DNA from: Bacteroidales bacterium M5
Lineage (GTDB): Bacteria > Bacteroidota > Bacteroidia > Bacteroidales > Muribaculaceae
Direction of reading: 5' to 3'
Length of the DNA stretch: 64,000 bases
NCBI GenBank assembly: GCA_001689535.1
Contig: LUJP01000071.1
Coordinates: forward strand, 5,691 to 69,690
A model generated the notes under the pieces. The model saw nothing but the letters and a program-made list of their open reading frames with translations, made no database searches and was not told the origin of the DNA. Positions 9,525-16,197 of the stretch are shown here, piece after piece. Both the position numbers and the translations under genes were made by a program. Each line of letters opens with the position of its first letter. Within the stretch, counting starts at the first letter, position 1.

Positions 9525-10495
9525 TTATCCTTGATTTTTTCGTTTTCGCAGGTGGGTTGCAACGGGTCGCTTAGTGTGGAGGCCGAAAGGCAGCCTTCCT
9601 TGTCGAGCGCCGGATCGGGACGCTTGGCCAGGCCGCTCACTCGCTGCATGAGCGGTGTCGACAGTCTGTGACGCCGCGTGGTATAGCGTATGGCGCGGTT
9701 GGGACAGATGTCCACACAGTCAAAGCAGTTCACACAGCGTGAGCCGTCCACCACATGGTCCGTGAGGTCTATGCACTGTCCTTTGCATACATCCTCGCAT
9801 TTACGGCAATTGATACACAGATCCGTGTCGATGTCCATCTGCAGAATCGAGAAACGGCCCACGAATCCCAGCATGGTACCGATGGGACAGAATGTATTGC
9901 AGAGAGTGCGTCCGCCCGATGCCGCCGCTACCGACACGCCTATGAACAGCACGAACGCCAGCGCCGTCGAGGCGGCCGATGCCGTGAATATCTCTACCGT
10001 TTTCTCAGGCGCGATACCCATATAGCCTGCAGCCCATTCGAGAGAGCGGATAGCCGGCGAGCCTATGCCGCGACAGATATGACGATAGATCTGCGCGGGA
10101 TCGAGAATCGACACTATGGCCGACATTCCCAGCACCGCCATAGCCACGGCAAGCGCCAGAAAAAACAGCCGGGTGAAATGACGCGGGGGGCTCCAGCGGT
10201 AATGCCGGTGTCCCTCCCGCGAAGTGCCGAAACCGGCCACTCGGGCCACAATGTCCTGGAGCGTGCCCAACGGGCAGACGCTCGAGCAGTAGACGCGGCC
10301 GAACACGAGCGTGATTATCACCCACACCACGAAGCTGAAAACCGTGAGCGAAGCCACTGCCGTGCCTATCTGAGCCTTGAGCAGGAACGGCCCTATAACC
10401 GGCACCGTGAACGCCGACGACGACATCATGAGCGAAATTATCACCCATGCCACTATCGAGACCACTATTCGGGTTGTGCGTAATATTCTGTTCAT
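9521..10495 (-). CDS. NapH/CcoG-like membrane ferredoxin (4Fe-4S binding protein)
   Basis: This is an integral membrane electron carrier with about five membrane segments and four cysteine clusters. Two are CxxxCP motifs in the membrane part (YCSSVCPLG and LCNTFCPIG). Two are classical ferredoxin motifs near the C-terminus ([15 protein letters not shown] and [12 protein letters not shown]), enough for two 4Fe-4S clusters. The 324-residue layout fits the NapH/MauN/RdxA group. The partner is not obvious: no nitrate reductase, cbb3 oxidase or Rnf gene is nearby, and the gene overlaps thyA by four bases. Confidence 0.8.
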   Translation of the reverse strand: MNRILRTTRIVVSIVAWVIISLMMSSSAFTVPVIGPFLLKAQIGTAVASLTVFSFVVWVIITLVFGRVYCSSVCPLGTLQDIVARVAGFGTSREGHRHYRWSPPRHFTRLFFLALAVAMAVLGMSAIVSILDPAQIYRHICRGIGSPAIRSLEWAAGYMGIAPEKTVEIFTASAASTALAFVLFIGVSVAAASGGRTLCNTFCPIGTMLGFVGRFSILQMDIDTDLCINCRKCEDVCKGQCIDLTDHVVDGSRCVNCFDCVDICPNRAIRYTTRRHRLSTPLMQRVSGLAKRPDPALDKEGCLSASTLSDPLQPTCENEKIKDK

Positions 10496-10534
10496 GTCTC
10501 AGGCTGCTGTTACCGACTGCAAACTTAGCGAAAA

Positions 10535-10565
10535 TTTGGCAGTTTCGGGGAAAAAGGATAATTTG
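10535..10565 (+). promoter_or_regulatory. Possible promoter of the DNA methyltransferase gene
   Basis: TTTG-N20-TAATTTG lies 26 bases before the ATG. The downstream box is one base short of the TAnnTTTG consensus, so the call is tentative. The spacer is shared with the divergent Fe-S protein gene. Confidence 0.4.
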
Positions 10566-10591
10566 CAGTCAAATTTTCAGCCAAAGGACAC

Positions 10592-11512
10592 ATGCCCGGT
10601 CAAAGAGCACCACGCAACCGCACACTGACTCTCGGCGAGGATGAGATTCCCTCGCTCGAGCCCCTGATATCTTCCGCCGACGATCTCCGCGCGGGTTATC
10701 ACGACGATATGATTGTGAACGCCGACCTGTTCGGCTGCCTCGACCTGATTCCCGACGGTTATTTCAGCCTCATAATCATCGACCCGCCCTACAACCTCTC
10801 GAAGGATTTCCACGGCCGGAAGTTCACCGCCATGAAGGATGATGATTACGAAAGCTATCTGCGCGGATGGCTGGGCCGCGTGGCCCGCAAACTCGCGCCC
10901 GACGGCTCGCTCTACCTGTGCGGCGACTGGCGGTGCGGATCGGCTATGCAGCGTGTGCTTGAAGAACACCTCACGGTGATGAACCGCATCACCTGGCAGC
11001 GCGAAAAAGGACGCGGAGCCGCCGCCAACTGGAAAAACTCTATGGAGGATATATGGTTTGCCGTGAAGAATCCTTCAGACTATTATTTCAACCTCGAAGC
11101 CGTGAAAATCCGTCGCCGCGTCATTGCGCCATACCGTGTCGACGGTCGCCCGAAAGACTGGGAGGAATCTCCCGAGGGTAATTTCCGCGTCACATGTCCG
11201 TCCAATCTATGGGACGACATCACTGTGCCCTTCTGGTCAATGCCCGAGAACACCGACCATCCCACCCAGAAGCCCGAAAAACTCTATGCCAAACTCATTC
11301 TCGCCTCGTCGCGCCCCGGCGACCGCATTTTCGACCCCTTCATGGGCAGCGGCACAGCAGCTGTGGTGGCCCGCAAGCTCGGCCGCCGTTTCTGTGGCGT
11401 GGAAGTGAACCGCGACTACTGCCTATGGGCCGCCAAACGCCTCCTCCGTGCCGCCACCGACTCCACCATCCAAGGCTACGAAGATGGCCTCTTCCGCCCC
11501 CGCAACTCCTGA
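10592..11512 (+). CDS. Orphan DNA methyltransferase (N6-adenine/N4-cytosine type)
   Basis: Transfers a methyl group from S-adenosylmethionine to an exocyclic amino group in DNA. Motif IV is IIDPPYNLS (DPPY at 64-67), motif I is FDPFMGSGT (248-255), and HPTQKPEKL (223-231) lies between. The order IV before I places it in the beta-type circular permutation, as in Dam-independent solitary and type III-like enzymes. At 306 residues there is no fused nuclease, and no restriction gene lies on either side. It is flanked by housekeeping genes on the opposite strand. Recognition sequence unknown. Confidence 0.88.
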   Translation: MPGQRAPRNRTLTLGEDEIPSLEPLISSADDLRAGYHDDMIVNADLFGCLDLIPDGYFSLIIIDPPYNLSKDFHGRKFTAMKDDDYESYLRGWLGRVARKLAPDGSLYLCGDWRCGSAMQRVLEEHLTVMNRITWQREKGRGAAANWKNSMEDIWFAVKNPSDYYFNLEAVKIRRRVIAPYRVDGRPKDWEESPEGNFRVTCPSNLWDDITVPFWSMPENTDHPTQKPEKLYAKLILASSRPGDRIFDPFMGSGTAAVVARKLGRRFCGVEVNRDYCLWAAKRLLRAATDSTIQGYEDGLFRPRNS

Positions 11513-11524
11513 TTCCTACCATTC

Positions 11525-11608
11525 GCGCACTGGGAGGATCGGCGTCCTCGCCGACCAAAATATTCAACTTCTCAGACCGACGGCCAGAGGCCGACGCTCC
11601 CAGACATC
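11525..11608. repeat. REP-like paired palindrome between convergent genes
   Basis: Two related units face each other: CTGGGAGGATCGGCGTCC... on the left and ...GGCCGACGCTCCCAG on the right, separated by an AT-rich 20-base spacer. Each unit has its own inner palindrome (GGTCGGCG-type and CGGCC-AGA-GGCCG). The same pair recurs at 14753-14829. It lies between the convergent methyltransferase and tadA genes and may also end transcription. Confidence 0.75.
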
Positions 11609-11617
11609 ACATGTTCA

Positions 11618-12079
11618 TTATTTGCGGCGAGCGGCGAAGAAGGTCTTCATCAGGGCCGCGCATTCTTCTTCAAGCACTCCGGCGGTCACCGTGGCCCGCG
11701 GATGAAACGGGCGGAGAGTGAAGGCCGAGTAGCCCCGACGCGGGTCTGCAGCGCCGTAGACTATGCGCGGACACTGGCTCCATCCCAACGCTCCGGCGCA
11801 CATCAGGCACGGTTCTACGGTAACGTAAAGCGTGCAGTCCGTAAGATATTTGCCGCCGAGGGTCTGCGCGGCGGCGGTAATGGCCTGGATTTCGGCGTGG
11901 GCGGTCACGTCGCTGAGGGTTTCGGTGAGATTGTGGCCACGCCCTATTATGCGCCCTTTGCACACTACCACGGCTCCCACGGGAACCTCGCCGGACTCTG
12001 CGGCATGCCTGGCCTCGTCGAGGGCAGCGCGCATGAAGCGCTCGTCGGATTCTCTGGCAGTTGTAGTTTCTTCATTCAT
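11618..12079 (-). CDS. tadA: tRNA adenosine(34) deaminase
   Basis: Deaminates A34 of tRNA-Arg(ACG) to inosine. The 153 residues carry the zinc deaminase signature: HAE (H61, proton-shuttling E63) and PCLMC (C91, C94). The preceding PVGAVVV and GRGHN segments and the C-terminal FF region are typical of TadA rather than cytidine deaminase. Its start overlaps the rnz stop by four bases, placing two tRNA-processing enzymes in one operon. Confidence 0.92.
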   Translation of the reverse strand: MNEETTTARESDERFMRAALDEARHAAESGEVPVGAVVVCKGRIIGRGHNLTETLSDVTAHAEIQAITAAAQTLGGKYLTDCTLYVTVEPCLMCAGALGWSQCPRIVYGAADPRRGYSAFTLRPFHPRATVTAGVLEEECAALMKTFFAARRK

Positions 12080-12990
12080 AGCAGATCCAGTTTCATTCCT
12101 TCGGCGGCCGCAATCACTGAGGGGAATTCCTCGCGTGCCTGCGCGGCGAGAAGGTCGGTGGTGTCATATCGGTTGGAGTAATGCCCTATCACAAGCTGCG
12201 ACGCTCCGGCCATTGCCGCTATGCGTCCGGCCTCGCGGGCTGTGGAGTGGCCGCGCTCGCGGGCCTGTGAGGCAAGCGAGTCATCGTAAGTTGCTTCGTG
12301 ATACAGCGTGTGGACGCCCTTCACGGCCTCGGCCACGCGGGCGTCAAACATGGTGTCGCTGCAATAGGCGTAGCTCACCGAGGGGTCGGCCGCGGTGGTG
12401 AGGCGCGAGTTTTCTATCACCGTACCGTCTTCCCTCACGAAATCGGCTCCGTATTTCAAGGCGTGGCGCGCGGCCACCGGCACACCGTAATGCTCGAGCA
12501 TGGCGCCGATGAGGTGGCGCGGCTTGGGCTTCTCGGCAAAGAGGAAGCCGTAGGCGGGGATGCGGTGATAGAGCGGAAACGAGCTTATGGTCAGTGCGGG
12601 AGTGTCGATTATCACGCCTCCGCCGGCAGGCAGCGGCTCGAACACTATGTCGTAAGGGGCCTCGCGGCAGAAGTAGCCAGTGACGGAGCGCATGAGCTCC
12701 AGCCCCGATGCTGGCAGATGGACGGTGACGCGCCCGGATTTCTCATGCAGCGCCAGGGTGGAGAGCAATCCCGGCAGACCCAACACATGGTCGCCGTGCA
12801 TGTGCGATATGAATATATGGCTCAGACGACTGAATTTCAGGCTCATGGCGCGCATCATCTTCTGCGCGCCCTCGCCGCAGTCAATCATATAGAGGGTGTC
12901 GCGGAAGTCAACCACCTGCGCCGAGGGATTGTGACGCGGAGTGGGGGTTGCGGAGCCGCATCCGAGTATGTTGATTCTGAAACGTGCCAT
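12076..12990 (-). CDS. rnz: Ribonuclease Z (tRNA 3' endonuclease)
   Basis: Cuts tRNA precursors after the discriminator base. The 304-residue protein is a metallo-beta-lactamase fold enzyme with SHMHGDHVLGLPGL (zinc ligands in 63-68), the N-terminal LGCGSATPTPRHNPSAQ, DCGEGAQ, and late histidines in YHEATYDDSLA and GHYSNRY. These match the short bacterial RNase Z. It lies between an M28 peptidase gene (19 bases upstream) and tadA (four-base overlap). Confidence 0.93.
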   Translation of the reverse strand: MARFRINILGCGSATPTPRHNPSAQVVDFRDTLYMIDCGEGAQKMMRAMSLKFSRLSHIFISHMHGDHVLGLPGLLSTLALHEKSGRVTVHLPASGLELMRSVTGYFCREAPYDIVFEPLPAGGGVIIDTPALTISSFPLYHRIPAYGFLFAEKPKPRHLIGAMLEHYGVPVAARHALKYGADFVREDGTVIENSRLTTAADPSVSYAYCSDTMFDARVAEAVKGVHTLYHEATYDDSLASQARERGHSTAREAGRIAAMAGASQLVIGHYSNRYDTTDLLAAQAREEFPSVIAAAEGMKLDLL

Positions 12991-13009
12991 GTACGGGGTC
13001 TGTCGGGTG

Positions 13010-14584
13010 TCAGTTCTTGGAATTGTCGTCGCCGCCGGAGATAAACATTCCCTCGCGCGACAGCTGATGGTCGAGGTTGGCGATGCCGTAGGCCACTATG
13101 GCCGTCACCATGGCGGCATGCTGCTGATAGCGGGGATTCTCGCGGTTGAGGATGTCGTTTTCGGTATGCCAGATTTCGCCGTAGCTGAAGTTGGTGCCGT
13201 CAACGTCGGACAGGCGGAAATAGTATGTAGGCACTCCCTCCACGGCAAACACCGTGGCGTCGTTGCTGCCGAACTTCGTGGGACGTTTGCGCGGCTCGGC
13301 CACGGTCACCTCGAAGGGGAAGTCGGGGTTGATGCCCGCTATGGGCTCGCACACCTTCTTCATGTCATCGACCATGGCGGCGGAAACGGCTATGCCCACG
13401 GGTGGCTCCGGACCGCCGTCGCGATTGAGTACCAGCGATATTTTGTCAAGCTCCTTTTTGTGTTTCTTGCAATAGGCCTGCGCTCCGAGCAGGCCGAATT
13501 CCTCGGCTGCGAAAGCTATGAAGCGTATGGTGCGCCGGGGCTTCGCTCCCGCGTATGCAAGCAGGCGTGCGGCCTCAAGCATCGGACCTATGCCCGTGCC
13601 GCAGTCGATGGCGCCGGTGCCAACGTCGTAGGCATCGAGATGACCGCTTATTATCACGTATTCGTCAGGCTTTTCCGTGCCCTTTATCTCGGCTATGATA
13701 TTGTGGTATTTCACCGGCCCGAGACGGAAATGGTTGCGGATGTCAAACTCCAGCATTATGTCGCGGCGCTCGCGGGCGGCGCGTTCTATCAGGGCAAACT
13801 GATGCTCGTCGAGCTTTATTTCAGGCTGTGTAGGCAGATGGTCGAACGTGGTGGTGGTGTCGTTCACCAGCGGACGGTCGTAGAGAGCCCTTATCGGTGT
13901 CTCCGCGGCCTGGATGAAGCCCAGCACTCCGGCGTCGCACATCTCGCGGTAGAACAGCGCCGGCTCCTCTTTCAGCGCTATCATGGCGCTATCGGTGCCG
14001 TTGCGGTAGTTGTTCATCATCATGCGGCGATTGATTGCCGACACCGAGTCATTGTAGTGGCGCGCGGCCGCACGCAGAGAGTCGCCCTTGGCCGACTTGT
14101 TGATTGGGAAACCGTTGCTCTTCCCTTTCAGGAGCACCCAGGCCCCCTTGAGTTTGCCGTGCATGCGGTCAAATTCGGCTTTGCTGCCCGGCTCTATGAG
14201 CACGTGGCCCAGCTGACGGCCGTGCGTTCCCGAAGTGTAGGAGGGAGTGGCGAAATGAAGATGGTCCACGCCGTCAACGCCGTAGGCCCTTCCCTGCCAG
14301 TGGTCGCGGTTGAAGCCCACCGGCACCTGTCCGGCCTCTTCCTTGCGGGCCGGTATGCCCCAGCCGGCATATTTGTAAAGCATCCAGTCAGCGGCATCGT
14401 CAAACGCTGCCGATCCCACCAGGCGGCCGCCGAAACGGCCTGTAAGCACATCCAGATGGTCGCCCACCTGCGGATTCGCCGTTCCTTCGGCGATAATCTT
14501 CTCCACTGTCCGGTCCTTGGCCTGCGCCATGCCGGCAACCGCAGCCGCCAGAGCCACGGCCGCGTACATCAAAATCTTATTCAT
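13010..14584 (-). CDS. M28-family zinc aminopeptidase, secreted
   Basis: A periplasmic or exported peptidase of about 524 residues. From the ATG at 14584 there is a clean signal peptide (MNKILMYAAVALAAAVAGMAQA); the longer start at 14611 adds residues that spoil it. The M28 zinc site is seen in ISGHLDAYD (H, D) and DCGTGIG, the catalytic glutamates in FAAEEFGLLGA, and later ligands in NRDGG and IWHTENDIL. A PA-like insert lies in the N-terminal half, as in plasma glutamate carboxypeptidase-type enzymes. Substrate unknown. Confidence 0.9.
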   Translation of the reverse strand: MNKILMYAAVALAAAVAGMAQAKDRTVEKIIAEGTANPQVGDHLDVLTGRFGGRLVGSAAFDDAADWMLYKYAGWGIPARKEEAGQVPVGFNRDHWQGRAYGVDGVDHLHFATPSYTSGTHGRQLGHVLIEPGSKAEFDRMHGKLKGAWVLLKGKSNGFPINKSAKGDSLRAAARHYNDSVSAINRRMMMNNYRNGTDSAMIALKEEPALFYREMCDAGVLGFIQAAETPIRALYDRPLVNDTTTTFDHLPTQPEIKLDEHQFALIERAARERRDIMLEFDIRNHFRLGPVKYHNIIAEIKGTEKPDEYVIISGHLDAYDVGTGAIDCGTGIGPMLEAARLLAYAGAKPRRTIRFIAFAAEEFGLLGAQAYCKKHKKELDKISLVLNRDGGPEPPVGIAVSAAMVDDMKKVCEPIAGINPDFPFEVTVAEPRKRPTKFGSNDATVFAVEGVPTYYFRLSDVDGTNFSYGEIWHTENDILNRENPRYQQHAAMVTAIVAYGIANLDHQLSREGMFISGGDDNSKN

Positions 14585-14706
14585 AAGCACTATTTGTGAC
14601 ATTTCAGGCAAATTTACTCAATTTTCCCGAATTGCCCCCAATCTTCCGCCCCCGACTCCCGTAACGGCCAGCCATAAAGGTCCACACCGAACCGGTCAAC
14701 GTCCCC

Positions 14707-14829
14707 GCACTGGGAAGGTCGGCGTCCCCGCACTGGGAAGGTCGGCGTCCCCGCACTGGGAAGGTCGGCGTCCCCGCCGACCCAAAAAAACAAATCCACC
14801 GATCGACGGCCAGAGGCCGACGCTCCCAG
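14707..14829. repeat. REP-like element with three tandem 23-bp units
   Basis: Three identical 23-bp copies (14707-14729, 14730-14752, 14753-14775; core ACTGGGAAGGTCGGCGTCC) lead into a palindrome ending GCCGACCC. An A-rich spacer and the opposing unit GACGGCCAGAGGCCGACGC follow. The last copy plus the opposing arm repeat the element at 11525-11608. The tandem part looks like a local expansion of its left arm. There are no spacers between copies. Confidence 0.8.
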
Positions 14830-14852
14830 TCCCCGACGCTCCACGCCCTCCC

Positions 14853-15005
14853 TCAAAAGCCATAGCGCGAGGCCAGAACAGCCACAAGCATCCACGGCAC
14901 CAATAGCCACGGATCCCTTACCTGCATCAGCGCCACGCCTGCGGCAAGCGCCACAGCCACAGCAGCAGCCGCAGTGACTGCCTTATTTTCCCCTGCTACC
15001 GGCAT
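14853..15005 (-). CDS. Small membrane ORF, 50 residues, at the end of the RiPP-like cluster
   Basis: Read directly from the sequence: ATG at 15003-15005, stop at 14853-14855. It overlaps the last 23 bases of the M50 gene in another frame. The product begins MPVAGENKAVTAAAAV, has one hydrophobic stretch at about residues 9-27, a short polar turn (QVRDP), a second stretch at about 33-45, and ends SRYGF. Two short membrane helices and overlap with the M50 gene suggest a small partner of that protein. There is no homology evidence, so the call rests on frame, topology and coupling. Confidence 0.5.
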   Translation of the reverse strand: MPVAGENKAVTAAAAVAVALAAGVALMQVRDPWLLVPWMLVAVLASRYGF

Positions 15006-16191
15006 ATTTCTTCCACAGAGGCCGCGAGAGACCCCATATCATATAGCCTATCATGGCCAGAAACAGCAGTTGCATCACAATGTTGCGCAGCAGCGAGAAT
15101 GGGGGCGTCATTCCGTTGCCCAGATAAATTATGAGCCTTTCGGCCTCGGCCGGGAACGACTGCGCGAAACTCCACAGAAACATCGGCAGGGCATAGAAGA
15201 AATAGAAGCCCATAAACGCGTTTACGGCCACAGCATACACTCCCATCAGCCACTTGGCGCCCCTGCTGAGCCCCAGCAGATAGGGCCGGGTGCCCTCCGG
15301 CTTGCGGCGCAGGCGGCGCCACAGCCAGCCTATCAGCTCGCGCGAGCGCTGCCGCAGATTCGGCACCCCAAGCGCGTCCGACGCTATCCAGTAGCCGTCA
15401 AAGCGGAAAAACGGGTTGAGCGTCAGCACAAATCCCAGATTCATGGTCAGTATCAGATAGCGGGCAACGTCGTCAGAGGCGCCTCCGGCGTAATACCACA
15501 CAAGCAGCCCCGCCAGTATGAAGCACTGGAAATACACTCCGGCCAGGTTCACCACCAGCCGCTTCCTGCGCGGAAGGCGCCACACGCGGCTCACGTCGGT
15601 GTAAAACACCGGAAACGTCAGATACATCCCGAAGCCGATTCCTCCGTGGGCCACACCCATCCGCTTGCAGGCCGCCGCGTGGCCCAGCTCGTGAAGCATC
15701 GACGAGGCACACATAAACACCATCAGTCCAGCCACGCCGTAGATACTCACACCACCGTCCACCCTCAGCAGATTGTCGGCCGTGAGCATGAACCAGAGGT
15801 CGGCACCCAGCGCCAGCGTCACCGTCACCGCCATCACCCACGGGGTGAACATAACCGCCAGCGCGTCGCTCAGCCGGTCGATGGCCCGCGCCGGAAGCAG
15901 TTCGCGCTCATAGAGGAACTGCCGCGACTTTCCAGCCCCGCCGCCGGCCACTATGGGCCGGAGCCGTTGAGCCACGAAAGCCTCCACCTCGTCGGGCGAA
16001 TATCGTCCCCCGCTGCGGGCCGCATAGTCGGCTATCGCTTCGGCCTCGTCGGCGTGGCTCTGCAGAGTGCGCAGCAGCTCCACCACCGTGGCGTTGGCCT
16101 CATAGTGCCTTCCGCCGTGGCTCAGCACATACCGCGCCCCCTTTGCCGAACTCTCAAGCTCGCTGACCTCTATGTCTGTGTATGCCGCCAT
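14983..16191 (-). CDS. M50-like membrane metallopeptidase with PqqD-like N-terminus
   Basis: The 402-residue membrane protein has the zinc motif HELGH (167-171) in a membrane helix and a second metal-ligand motif NPFFRFDGYW (259-268, D265), the pattern of site-2-protease/M50 enzymes. Residues about 5-80 (YVLSHGGRHYEANATVVELL, then DEVEAFV) resemble a PqqD/RRE fold, which in RiPP systems binds leader peptides. About six to eight membrane segments follow. It starts 7 bases after the barrel gene. Inferred role: leader cleavage or export of the modified peptide. Similar proteins without peptidase activity exist, so function is open. Confidence 0.75.
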   Translation of the reverse strand: MAAYTDIEVSELESSAKGARYVLSHGGRHYEANATVVELLRTLQSHADEAEAIADYAARSGGRYSPDEVEAFVAQRLRPIVAGGGAGKSRQFLYERELLPARAIDRLSDALAVMFTPWVMAVTVTLALGADLWFMLTADNLLRVDGGVSIYGVAGLMVFMCASSMLHELGHAAACKRMGVAHGGIGFGMYLTFPVFYTDVSRVWRLPRRKRLVVNLAGVYFQCFILAGLLVWYYAGGASDDVARYLILTMNLGFVLTLNPFFRFDGYWIASDALGVPNLRQRSRELIGWLWRRLRRKPEGTRPYLLGLSRGAKWLMGVYAVAVNAFMGFYFFYALPMFLWSFAQSFPAEAERLIIYLGNGMTPPFSLLRNIVMQLLFLAMIGYMIWGLSRPLWKKYAGSRGK

Positions 16192-16197
16192 CGTTGT

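Noticed and set aside
12941..14599. 552-residue open frame on the plus strand
   Set aside because: Antisense to the M28 peptidase, which has full zinc-site motifs and a signal peptide; the plus-strand product has no family signature and is a by-product of GC-rich codons.
14707..14775. Three 23-bp direct repeats as a CRISPR array
   Set aside because: Copies are back to back with no spacers, and no cas genes are present.
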